Assembly (NCBI GenBank): GCA_005789055.1
Contig: SYAA01000309.1
Location: forward strand, 1 to 5,076
Length of the DNA: 5,076 nucleotides
Reading direction: 5' to 3'
Source of the DNA: Actinomycetota bacterium
Lineage (GTDB): Bacteria > Actinomycetota > Actinomycetes > Mycobacteriales > Mycobacteriaceae
In this document: one piece after another, positions 1-5,076 of the stretch
Layout: each line of letters starts with the position of its first letter
How positions within the stretch are numbered: the first letter of the stretch is position 1
Made by a program: the position numbers and the translations under genes
Notes under the pieces: model-generated
Database searches by the model: none
What the model was told of the DNA's origin: nothing
What the model saw: only the letters and a program-made list of their open reading frames with translations

Positions 1-4
1 GGGA

Positions 5-1159
5 TTGGCCCAGGCGCGGGCCCTGCTTTCCGTCGGATCGGCCCAAGCGCGGGTCCGGCTTGCCGCCGGATTAGCCGACCGTGGTTTGGACGCACTGGTG
101 GTCAGTGACCTGATCAATGTGCGCTACCTGACGGGTTTCACCGGCTCCAATGCGGCATTGCTGGTGTTCGCGTCAACCGCCGATCCCGTGCTGGTCACCG
201 ACTCGCGGTACCGAATCCAGGCGTTGCGGCAGGCGCCGGATCTGGACACCGTGATCGAGCGTGCGGGCTCCCGACACCTGGTAGCGCGGGCTATTGCGGC
301 CGGAGCGCGCCAAATCGGGTTCGAGAGCCACGTGGTCACCGTCGATGGGTTCGATGCCCTGTTGACCGAAATCACCGGGGCGTCCGAAATCACCGGGGCG
401 GCTGACGGCACCGGGCATGTCGGCACGGAACTGGTGCGAGCGCCCGGCATCGTCGAGGGCCTACGCGAGGTCAAGGAGGCCGGCGAGGTCGCGATGTTGC
501 GCGCCGCGGCCGCGGCTGCGGATGCAGCACTGACGGCACTGGTGGCCGGCGGCGGCCTGCAGCCCGGCCGGACCGAGAGGGCCGTGGCGCGCGAGTTGGA
601 GTCGTTGATGTTCGATCATGGCGCCGAGGCGCGGGCGTTCGAAACCATTGTGGCGACTGGGGCCAATTCGGCGGTGCCGCATCACCGCCCGACCGATGCG
701 GTCCTGACACGCGGCGACTTCGTCAAGATCGACTTCGGGGCCGTGGTCGCCGGATACCACTCGGACATGACCCGCACTTTTGTCCTAGGCGCGGTGGCGG
801 ACTGGCAGCGCGACCTGTACGGGCTGGTGGCGCAGGCGCAGCAGGCCGGAGTGGCGGCCCTGGAACCCGGGGCACGGTTGTCCGAGGTGGACGGTGCGGC
901 CCGCCGGGTGATTGCCGATGCGGGCTTTGGCGAAAACTTCGGGCACGGACTCGGCCACGGCGTGGGCCTTCAGATCCACGAAGCGCCCGGAATCAACTCC
1001 GCCACCGGCGGTACACTTCGTGCTGGCTCCGTGGTGACCGTGGAACCGGGTGTCTATCTGCCCGACCGCGGCGGGGTCCGGATCGAGGACACCCTGGTCG
1101 CCGGGCGGCAGGGCCCCGAGCAGTTGACCCGGTTCCCGAAGGACCTGGCCATCGTCTAA
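5..1159 (+). CDS. pepQ: Xaa-Pro dipeptidase / aminopeptidase P family (M24B), PepQ; start at or beyond the left edge
   Basis: Cytosolic metallopeptidase that cleaves the bond before proline (X-Pro dipeptides or N-terminal X-Pro). Residues about 20-150 form the creatinase-type N-terminal domain ([16 protein letters not shown] at 34-49). Residues about 155-384 form the pita-bread M24 domain. All five expected metal ligands are visible: D243 (KIDFGA), D254 (HSDMTRT), H318 (GHGLGHG), E347 (VEPGVY) and E361 (RIED). The likely catalytic histidines are H226 and H325. The first start codon in the window is TTG at 5, but the frame is open to base 2, so the true start may lie upstream; the N-terminus here already runs about ten residues past the M. 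tuberculosis homologue as I remember it. The linker between domains is longer than in that homologue and carries an 18-bp tandem duplication ([12 protein letters not shown], residues 121-132). It ends 47 bp before efp. The family is clear; dipeptidase versus aminopeptidase activity cannot be settled from sequence. Confidence 0.93.
   Translation: MAQARALLSVGSAQARVRLAAGLADRGLDALVVSDLINVRYLTGFTGSNAALLVFASTADPVLVTDSRYRIQALRQAPDLDTVIERAGSRHLVARAIAAGARQIGFESHVVTVDGFDALLTEITGASEITGAADGTGHVGTELVRAPGIVEGLREVKEAGEVAMLRAAAAAADAALTALVAGGGLQPGRTERAVARELESLMFDHGAEARAFETIVATGANSAVPHHRPTDAVLTRGDFVKIDFGAVVAGYHSDMTRTFVLGAVADWQRDLYGLVAQAQQAGVAALEPGARLSEVDGAARRVIADAGFGENFGHGLGHGVGLQIHEAPGINSATGGTLRAGSVVTVEPGVYLPDRGGVRIEDTLVAGRQGPEQLTRFPKDLAIV
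366..401 (+). repeat. 18-bp in-frame tandem duplication inside pepQ
   Basis: Two adjacent 18-bp units (366-383 and 384-401) differ only at the last base; the shared core is CCGAAATCACCGGGGCG. They encode [12 protein letters not shown] in the loop joining the two PepQ domains. The period is a multiple of three, so the frame is kept. It looks like a recent slippage duplication in a tolerant surface linker. Confidence 0.85.
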
Positions 1160-1188
1160 GCGCCGACGACAGCAGCGCTGAGAAACCC

Positions 1189-1197
1189 GAAGGAGAA
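1189..1197 (+). promoter_or_regulatory. Ribosome binding site of efp
   Basis: GAAGGAGAA lies in the 47-bp pepQ-efp gap. AAGGAG (1190-1195) is 11 bases before the GTG at 1207, which is slightly long. The start is still well supported because [10 protein letters not shown] aligns with the mycobacterial EF-P N-terminus. No clear promoter was seen in the gap, so efp is probably read at least partly from upstream. Confidence 0.7.
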
Positions 1198-1206
1198 CGA
1201 CCGACC

Positions 1207-1770
1207 GTGGCATCCACTGCCGATTTCAAGAACGGCCTCGTACTGAACATCGATGGTCAGCTTTGGACCATCATTGAGTTCCAGCACGTCAAACCGGGTA
1301 AGGGCCCGGCCTTCGTGCGAACCAAACTCAAGAACGTGCTGTCTGGGAAGGTTGTCGACAAGACCTACAACGCCGGGGTGAAGGTCGAGACCGCGACGGT
1401 GGATCGCCGCGACACCACCTATCTGTACCGGGACGGCGACGATTTCGTCTTCATGGACAGCCAGGACTACGAGCAGCATTCCCTACCGGAGTCGCTCGTC
1501 GGCGATGCCGCGAACTTTCTGCTGGAGAGCATGCCCGTTCAGATCGCGTTCAACGAGGGCAGCCCGCTCTACATTGAACTTCCCACGACCGTCGAGCTTG
1601 TGGTGGCGAACACTGAGCCCGGTCTGCAGGGCGACCGGTCCAGCGCGGGCACCAAACCGGCGACGCTGGAAACCGGTGCAGAGATCCAGGTTCCGCTGTT
1701 CATCAACACCGGCGACAAACTGAAGGTGGATTCCCGCGACGGCAATTACTTAGGGCGCGTCAATGCCTAG
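1207..1770 (+). CDS. efp: Translation elongation factor P (EF-P)
   Basis: EF-P binds between the ribosomal P and E sites and relieves stalling at consecutive prolines. The protein is 187 residues, the normal bacterial length. It has an N-terminal KOW-like domain (about 1-64) and two OB-fold domains (about 65-128 and 129-187). The tip loop of the first domain reads KPGKGPAF, with the functional lysine at K32. The PGKGP loop is typical of actinobacteria, whose EF-P is reported to work without the lysine modifications used in E. coli. The C-terminal signature is intact (residues 167 onward include [18 protein letters not shown]). The start is GTG, chosen by the conserved N-terminus and the upstream AAGGAG. 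The stop is TAG at 1768-1770. The oddity is at the 3' end: the last codons are the first unit of a 27-bp repeat, and a synonymously different copy of the same five terminal codons plus a stop lies at 1835-1852. Confidence 0.98.
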   Translation: MASTADFKNGLVLNIDGQLWTIIEFQHVKPGKGPAFVRTKLKNVLSGKVVDKTYNAGVKVETATVDRRDTTYLYRDGDDFVFMDSQDYEQHSLPESLVGDAANFLLESMPVQIAFNEGSPLYIELPTTVELVVANTEPGLQGDRSSAGTKPATLETGAEIQVPLFINTGDKLKVDSRDGNYLGRVNA

Positions 1771-1834
1771 CGGCACGGGGGGCGCGTCAATGCCTAGCGG
1801 CACGGGGGGCGCGTCACTGCCCAACGGCATGAGC
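1754..1834 (+). repeat. 27-bp tandem repeat, two perfect units and one degenerate, across the efp stop and efp-nusB junction
   Basis: Unit 1 (1754-1780) and unit 2 (1781-1807) are identical; each begins GGCGCGTCAATGCCTAG and ends CGGCACGGGG. Unit 3 (1808-1834) has the same length with six substitutions. Unit 1 contains the last codons and TAG of efp. Because 27 is a multiple of three, unit 2 repeats the same TAG in the efp frame (1795-1797). Each of the first two units also carries an ATG, one base off the efp frame, preceded by a G-rich stretch. The array adds about 80 bp between efp and nusB, genes I recall as only 2 bp apart in M. tuberculosis. Confidence 0.9.
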
Positions 1835-1852
1835 GGTCGCGTGAACGCTTAA
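1763..1852 (+). CDS. Possible 29-residue bridging mini-ORF between efp and nusB
   Basis: An ATG at 1763, overlapping the efp stop by 8 bases, opens a frame that runs through the whole repeat array to TAA at 1850-1852, two bases before the nusB ATG. The product would be MPSGTGGAS twice, then [11 protein letters not shown]. An AGGG seven bases before the ATG could act as a weak Shine-Dalgarno. I do not recognise the peptide; it is Gly/Ser-rich and simply translates the repeat. If translated, its likelier role is to carry ribosomes from the efp stop to the nusB start, which has no good ribosome binding site of its own. Equally, it may be an untranslated by-product of the repeat. Confidence 0.3.
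   Translation: MPSGTGGASMPSGTGGASLPNGMSGRVNA
1835..1852 (+). other. Second copy of the efp 3' end (GRVNA-stop), probable relic
   Basis: GGTCGCGTGAACGCTTAA reads GRVNA-stop, exactly the EF-P C-terminus. It is shifted one base relative to the present efp frame. Compared with the active end at 1753-1770, five of 18 bases differ, and all five are third codon positions. TAA-CC-ATG places this end two bases before nusB, the gap I recall for M. tuberculosis efp-nusB. This suggests it is the older efp terminus, displaced when the present end and the 27-bp repeats arose. That history is inference. Confidence 0.55.
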
Positions 1853-1854
1853 CC

Positions 1855-3216
1855 ATGGCCGAGCGTAAGCCTGACAAGGGCAGGCATCAGGCTCGCAAGC
1901 GCGCGGTCGACTTGCTGTTCGAGGCGGAGGCCCGCGGACTGTCTGCGGCCGAAGTGGCCGAGTCGCGGACCTCGCTTGCCGGGTCGAATTCCGAGGTATC
2001 GGCGTTGAACCCCTACAGTGCGACCGTTGCGCGAGGGGTGAGTGCGCACGCGTCGCACATCGACGATTTGATCTCCTCGCACCTGCAGGGCTGGACCCTG
2101 GAGCGACTTCCCGCCGTCGACCGCGCGATCATGCGCGTTGCGGTGTGGGAACTGCTCTATGCCGACGACGTCCCCGGGCCGGTCGCCGTCGACGAAGCGG
2201 TTCAACTCGCCAAGGAACTCTCCACCGATGACTCGCCCGGTTTCGTCAACGGGGTGCTCGGGCAGCTGATGTTAGTGACACCGCAGATCCGCGCGGCGGC
2301 TGCAGCGGTGCGCGTTGCCTGTGCCGGAGGGATCGCAAAGGCGCCGAGTGAGGCACGTAATGTCGGAGTGATGGATGCCGAGGAATTCGCGTTGCTGGTC
2401 GGCGTTTGGGATGACCAGGCTGAGGCTCTGGACGCCGCGATGGGTCGGCACGGCACTGCCGCGCGCGGAGCACTGGACGCACATCCTGGTGAGCGCATCA
2501 TCGACCTCGGGTGTGGTCCAGGACTGTCGGCGGTGATGTTGGGCGCCGAGGTAGGGCCGGACGGGTGGGTGGCGGCGGTGGATGTAGCACCGGGAATGGC
2601 GGCGGCCGCCGACCGACGATTGGTGGCCGCCGGTACGCATGGCATGGCGGTGACGGCCGACGTGGCCAGTGCCGACCTCGTCGCCGTGGCCGGCGGGGGC
2701 AAACTCTTCGATGCGGCGCACTCGCGATTCGGTCTGATGTTCTTTCCCGAACCGGCAGCGGCCTTCGCCAACATCTTTCGTGCACTGCGCCCGGGCGGAC
2801 GGTTGGCCGGTTCGGTGTGGCAGCACCTGGATCGCAACCCGTGGATGATGCTGACCATGGCGACGGCGATGCCGATGCTCGGCGTCGAGCGCCCACCGAC
2901 CTCGGTCCCGGACGGACCCGGTCCGTTTTCCCTGGCAGATCCCGGGACTACCGTTGAACTGCTGACCGGAGCGGGATTCACCGATGTCGACGTCCGGTCC
3001 GTCGAGGCGCCGTTCGTCTTTGATGGCGACGGGACCGCCGCCGTCGAACGGTTACTCGGCGCCGGGCCGATGGGCGGGGCGTTTCAGTCGGCCGATGAGA
3101 GTCGCCGCCGGGACGTCATCGCCGCGGTCCTCACCGCTTTCGAGGATTACCGAGGCGCCGACTGTTACGAGTTGCCAGCTGCCTCATGGTGCCTCACCGC
3201 GGTCCGTCCCGGCTGA
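1855..3216 (+). CDS. nusB: NusB antitermination factor fused in frame to a class I SAM-dependent methyltransferase
   Basis: Residues 1-155 are a full mycobacterial NusB. It has the basic N-terminus with [10 protein letters not shown] at 9-18, the motif [18 protein letters not shown] at 85-102, and the C-terminal helix with [20 protein letters not shown] at 115-134. NusB binds boxA RNA with S10 (NusE) to antiterminate rRNA transcription. Free NusB is about 156 residues and would end near residue 155. Here the frame continues through a low-complexity stretch (156-172) into a Rossmann methyltransferase (173-453). That domain has motif [10 protein letters not shown] (215-223), an acidic post-I strand VDVAPGM (242-248) and [12 protein letters not shown] (311-322), as in UbiE-like small-molecule methyltransferases. 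Its substrate is unknown. There is no DAPC/TCS-type m5C motif, so it is not RsmB. The start is ATG 1855, the only start after the in-frame TAG at 1795; it lacks a strong Shine-Dalgarno and is probably coupled to the TAA two bases before. It could be a true fusion, a lost stop codon or a sequencing indel. Confidence 0.9.
   Translation: MAERKPDKGRHQARKRAVDLLFEAEARGLSAAEVAESRTSLAGSNSEVSALNPYSATVARGVSAHASHIDDLISSHLQGWTLERLPAVDRAIMRVAVWELLYADDVPGPVAVDEAVQLAKELSTDDSPGFVNGVLGQLMLVTPQIRAAAAAVRVACAGGIAKAPSEARNVGVMDAEEFALLVGVWDDQAEALDAAMGRHGTAARGALDAHPGERIIDLGCGPGLSAVMLGAEVGPDGWVAAVDVAPGMAAAADRRLVAAGTHGMAVTADVASADLVAVAGGGKLFDAAHSRFGLMFFPEPAAAFANIFRALRPGGRLAGSVWQHLDRNPWMMLTMATAMPMLGVERPPTSVPDGPGPFSLADPGTTVELLTGAGFTDVDVRSVEAPFVFDGDGTAAVERLLGAGPMGGAFQSADESRRRDVIAAVLTAFEDYRGADCYELPAASWCLTAVRPG
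2371..3216 (+). other. Methyltransferase portion of the fusion; alternative independent start at 2371 (or GTG 2368)
   Basis: If the methyltransferase is made separately it would start at ATG 2371 ([16 protein letters not shown]...) and give 281 residues, a complete size for this family. GTG 2368 is another candidate. GGAG at 2365-2368 is too close to the ATG to be a normal ribosome binding site. A TGA at 2369-2371 in a neighbouring frame overlaps the ATG (TGATG), the usual arrangement for coupled genes. A single-base shift in the nusB tail would therefore restore two separate, coupled genes. The sequence as given shows one continuous frame. Confidence 0.5.
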
Positions 3217-4422
3217 TCAGCAGTTCAGCGCTTCATAGGTGCGCCGGACGAATTTCGGCTGCGCCGACTGCAGTTTCGCCACTGCCGTGTTTCCCGCGAC
3301 GGCCGCCGCAGCCGCGGCGTTGAGGTCGGGATAGTTCTGAATCAGATAGATCAGGATGAGATCGTTGGCGGGGTCGGCCTGCCACCAGGTTCCGTATGCG
3401 CCGGGCCAGCCGAAGGTGCCCAGGCCGCCCGCGCCGAACAACTGCGCGGAGCGCGCCGGATCGGTGACCACTGACAAATTCAGCCCAAATCCGCGGCCCA
3501 GCCAAAACGGGGCGCCGAGGAAGGGTTGACGTTTCTGGTCGTCGGTAAGCCGGTCGGTGCGCATCGACGCCACCGACTGCTCGGCGAGCACGCGAACCCC
3601 GTCCAAAGTTCCGCCGGCGAGCAGCATCCGCGCGAAGCGAAGGTAGTCGTCGGCCGTCGACACCAAGCCCGCGCCACCCTGAGCGAACCTCGGCTCCTTA
3701 ACCGGGATCGGGCCCATCATGTCGTGCTGCAGCGCGCCCGCCTCATCGAGCCGGTACATGGTTGCGGCGCGTCCGCGCTTATCCGGCGAGATGAAGAAGC
3801 CCGTGTCGGCCATTCCCAGCGGCCCGAAGATCCGCTCCGTGAGCAGGACATGCAGCGGCTTGCCCTCGATGCGCGACAGCGCGATCCCGAGTACTTCGGT
3901 GCCATGGCTGTACGTCAGCCGCTCGCCGGGCTGATGGATCAGGGGCAGCATCGCCACCTCGGAAAGCCAGTGATCCTGGTCCTGGCGCAGCGAAACCTGC
4001 CCGTAGGCGCGGCTGATCTCCCCGCCCACCGAGAATGCGTAGCCGAGCCCGCTGCGGTGGGTCATCAGATCCTCGACGGTGATTGGACGCCGCGCCGCCA
4101 CGGTGTCGTCCAGTGGGCCGTTCGGGTCGGTGAGCACCCGCATGTCGGCCAATTCGGGAAGCCACCGGCTGACCGGATCGGTCAGCGCCAGCTTGCCCTC
4201 CTCGGCCATCGCCATCGCAGCGGCGACCGTGACCGGTTTTGTCATCGAGGCGATCCGGAAGATGGTGTCCCGCCGCATCGGAAGGTTCGCCCCGACGTCG
4301 CTGTGACCGATCTCGTTCACCTGGATCACCTCGCCGCGATGCCACACACAGGTGACCGCGCCGGAGAGTAAGCCGGCCTCGACGGCCTGGGCGAGGGCTG
4401 TCCGGTTGTCCGCGAGGCTCAT
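3217..4422 (-). CDS. Serine beta-lactamase-like hydrolase / class C-related esterase (beta-lactamase family, PF00144 type)
   Basis: A 401-residue penicillin-binding-protein-fold hydrolase. The nucleophile motif S-x-x-K is S59-M-T-K62 (IFRIASMTKP). The second motif is Y171-S-H173 (YSHGTEVLG), where class C enzymes have Y-x-N. The third-motif region is FGWPGAYGTWW (337-347), with W-P-G in place of K-T-G, as in esterase/lipase members of this family rather than true beta-lactamases. I see no signal peptide or membrane segment, so it is probably cytosolic. An ester or amide hydrolase is likelier than antibiotic resistance; the substrate is unknown. The ATG at 4422 was chosen over the longest frame (to 4596) because the extra 58 residues would overlap pyrR antisense and because TAGACT (4435-4430, minus strand) lies seven bases before this ATG, consistent with a leaderless mRNA. 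Its stop abuts the stop of the converging nusB-methyltransferase ORF. Confidence 0.92.
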   Translation of the reverse strand: MSLADNRTALAQAVEAGLLSGAVTCVWHRGEVIQVNEIGHSDVGANLPMRRDTIFRIASMTKPVTVAAAMAMAEEGKLALTDPVSRWLPELADMRVLTDPNGPLDDTVAARRPITVEDLMTHRSGLGYAFSVGGEISRAYGQVSLRQDQDHWLSEVAMLPLIHQPGERLTYSHGTEVLGIALSRIEGKPLHVLLTERIFGPLGMADTGFFISPDKRGRAATMYRLDEAGALQHDMMGPIPVKEPRFAQGGAGLVSTADDYLRFARMLLAGGTLDGVRVLAEQSVASMRTDRLTDDQKRQPFLGAPFWLGRGFGLNLSVVTDPARSAQLFGAGGLGTFGWPGAYGTWWQADPANDLILIYLIQNYPDLNAAAAAAVAGNTAVAKLQSAQPKFVRRTYEALNC

Positions 4423-4429
4423 CGGCGCG

Positions 4430-4435
4430 AGTCTA
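4430..4435 (-). promoter_or_regulatory. Probable -10 element of the hydrolase gene, leaderless transcript
   Basis: Read on the minus strand this is TAGACT, matching the mycobacterial SigA pattern TAnnnT. Seven bases separate it from the ATG at 4422, so transcription should begin at or very near the A of the start codon. No Shine-Dalgarno precedes that ATG, which fits a leaderless mRNA, a common type in mycobacteria. No convincing -35 was found. Confidence 0.55.
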
Positions 4436-4458
4436 CGCAAACCTGCCGCCGTTGCGGG

Positions 4459-4467
4459 TGCTAGGCT
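4459..4467 (+). promoter_or_regulatory. Probable extended -10 promoter of pyrR
   Basis: TGC followed by TAGGCT (4462-4467) fits an extended -10 of the form TGn-TAnnnT. The predicted transcription start is about 4474, giving a leader of roughly 54 bases that consists almost wholly of the PyrR-binding hairpin and the ribosome binding site. The -35 region is poor, which an extended -10 can tolerate. Confidence 0.55.
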
Positions 4468-4482
4468 GCGGGCGCATCGACA

Positions 4483-4517
4483 TCCTTTAACGATCCGTCC
4501 CGAGAGGCGGAGAAGGA
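4483..4517 (+). promoter_or_regulatory. PyrR-binding hairpin overlapping the pyrR Shine-Dalgarno (translational attenuator)
   Basis: CGTCCCGAGAGGCG (4496-4509) matches the known PyrR binding-loop consensus ARUCCNGNGAGGYU at every position except the first and last, which here form a C-G pair instead of A-U. The upper stem pairs CCG 4495-4497 with CGG 4508-4510 and CC 4499-4500 with GG 4506-4507, with U4498 unpaired and loop CGAGA. A lower stem pairs UCCUU 4483-4487 with AAGGA 4513-4517, across an internal loop. That lower stem takes up the start of the Shine-Dalgarno (AGGAGGT 4514-4520). UMP- or UTP-bound PyrR stabilising this hairpin should block translation, as described for PyrR-dependent translational repression in M. 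smegmatis. Confidence 0.8.
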
Positions 4518-4520
4518 GGT
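4514..4520 (+). promoter_or_regulatory. Strong Shine-Dalgarno of pyrR, partly sequestered
   Basis: AGGAGGT lies seven bases before the GTG at 4528, an ideal spacing. It decides the GTG start over the in-frame ATG at 4552. Its first four bases are in the lower stem of the PyrR-binding hairpin. Confidence 0.85.
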
Positions 4521-4527
4521 CAGGTTC

Positions 4528-5076
4528 GTGGGAACCACCGACCGGGAACTCATGTCCGCTTCGGACGTCGGTAGAACTATTTCCCGCATCGCTCATCAGA
4601 TCATCGAGAAGACCGCTGTCGACGGCACCGACGCGCCGCGGGTGGTCCTCCTCGGCATCCCGACCCGGGGGGTCACCCTGGCGGACCGGTTGGCTGAGAA
4701 GATCCGCGAGTTCTCCGGCGTCACGGTCGCACGCGGAGGTCTGGATATCACGCTGTATCGCGACGACCTCGACTTCAAGCCGCCCCGCGCTCTGGAGGAG
4801 ACGTCGATTCCGGTCGGCGGCATCGATGGCGCCCTGGTGATCCTCGTCGACGACGTGCTCTACACCGGCCGGTCGGTCCGCTCGGCGTTAGATGCGCTTC
4901 GCGACATCGGCAGGCCGACAGCTGTCCAGCTGGCGGTGCTGGTCGACCGCGGTCACCGCGAATTACCTTTGCGCGCCGATTACGTCGGTAAGAACGTCCC
5001 GACGTCACGCAATGAGAACGTCAAAGTCCGACTGGTCGAGGACGACGACGTCGACGGCATCTGGATTGCGCCGGAA
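4528..5076 (+). CDS. pyrR: Bifunctional pyr operon regulator / uracil phosphoribosyltransferase PyrR (3' end beyond window)
   Basis: PyrR senses uridine nucleotides and PRPP and represses pyrimidine biosynthesis genes by binding their mRNA leader; many members also have uracil phosphoribosyltransferase activity. The 183 residues visible are uninterrupted, and the family is about 190, so only a few C-terminal residues and the stop are missing. The type I phosphoribosyltransferase PRPP loop is [13 protein letters not shown] at 104-116. Other family signatures are LLGIPTRG (41-48), LDITLYRDD (72-80), [12 protein letters not shown] (136-147) and [10 protein letters not shown] (151-160). The start is GTG 4528, set by AGGAGGT; the upstream residues [10 protein letters not shown] match the M. 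tuberculosis protein as I remember it, which also extends past the internal Met. It is probably the first gene of the pyr operon (pyrB, pyrC, carAB and others would follow) and controls its own translation through the leader hairpin. Confidence 0.97.
   Translation, partial: MGTTDRELMSASDVGRTISRIAHQIIEKTAVDGTDAPRVVLLGIPTRGVTLADRLAEKIREFSGVTVARGGLDITLYRDDLDFKPPRALEETSIPVGGIDGALVILVDDVLYTGRSVRSALDALRDIGRPTAVQLAVLVDRGHRELPLRADYVGKNVPTSRNENVKVRLVEDDDVDGIWIAPE

Noticed and set aside
1012..1017. TACACT inside pepQ as an internal promoter for efp
   Set aside because: It matches TAnnnT, but such matches are frequent by chance, no -35 or extended element accompanies it, and it lies about 190 bases upstream of efp.
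1173..1180. CAGCGCTG palindrome in the pepQ-efp gap as a terminator
   Set aside because: Only 8 bp, with no loop and no following T-run, so it is too small to act as an intrinsic terminator.
1754..1834. Repeat array as CRISPR or an intergenic mobile repeat element
   Set aside because: The units are directly adjacent with no spacers and include the coding end of efp; this is a local tandem duplication.
2202..2981. Minus-strand 259-codon open frame opposite the fusion
   Set aside because: Ala/Pro/Ser/Thr-rich antisense composition with no motif; the plus strand carries NusB and methyltransferase motifs throughout.
1855..3216. Calling the fusion RsmB (16S rRNA m5C methyltransferase)
   Set aside because: The length and NusB-like N-terminus fit, but the first half matches true mycobacterial NusB and the second half lacks the paired catalytic cysteine motifs of the NOL1/NOP2/Sun family.
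3526..4371. Plus-strand 281-codon open frame opposite the hydrolase
   Set aside because: It has no recognisable domain and is rich in Arg/His/Pro/Gly, as expected of an antisense frame in high-GC DNA. The minus strand here encodes a clear enzyme family with intact motifs.
3217..4422. Antibiotic-resistance beta-lactamase
   Set aside because: There is no signal peptide, Y-S-H replaces Y-x-N, and W-P-G replaces K-T-G. These features fit cytosolic esterase-like members of the family.
4423..4596. Longer N-terminus of the hydrolase (58 extra residues starting at 4596)
   Set aside because: It would run antisense through the pyrR start, ribosome binding site and promoter, reads as non-family sequence, and ignores the TAGACT element seven bases before the ATG at 4422.

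Overview
The window is high-GC actinobacterial DNA. The encoded proteins resemble those I remember from Mycobacterium tuberculosis: PepQ, EF-P (N-terminus nearly identical and the same GRVNA end), NusB and PyrR. The likely source is a Mycobacteriaceae species (Mycobacterium/Mycolicibacterium-like). This placement is from memory of protein sequences, not from a search.

Layout. Plus strand, 1-3216: a run of co-directional housekeeping genes. These are pepQ (Xaa-Pro peptidase, start at or beyond the left edge), efp (elongation factor P) and nusB. The nusB frame does not stop at the usual NusB length. It continues without interruption into a class I SAM-dependent methyltransferase, giving one 453-residue ORF. 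Minus strand, 3217-4422: a serine beta-lactamase/esterase-family hydrolase, tail to tail with the nusB-methyltransferase ORF and with no base between the two stop codons. Plus strand, 4528 to the right edge: pyrR, missing only its extreme C-terminus. The 105-bp gap between the hydrolase and pyrR holds two divergent -10 elements and a PyrR-binding hairpin that occludes the pyrR Shine-Dalgarno sequence.

How it fits together. pepQ-efp-nusB is a translation and transcription housekeeping cluster, probably co-transcribed. pyrR is normally the first gene of the mycobacterial pyrimidine biosynthesis operon (pyrR-pyrB-pyrC-carA-carB...), which would continue beyond the right edge. In M. tuberculosis, by locus numbering (Rv2533c-Rv2535c versus Rv1379), these two blocks lie far apart. 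Here they are separated by about 1.3 kb.

The unusual points are: (1) the in-frame NusB-methyltransferase fusion, whose length and domain order echo rRNA methyltransferase RsmB although its methyltransferase domain is not of that type; (2) the efp-nusB junction, where a 27-bp repeat array has been inserted and a second, synonymously recoded copy of the efp 3' end sits just before nusB, with a 29-codon overlapping mini-ORF bridging the two genes; (3) a compact divergent control region with a probable leaderless hydrolase mRNA on one side and a PyrR translational switch on the other. No tRNA, rRNA, insertion sequence, CRISPR array or convincing intrinsic terminator was seen.
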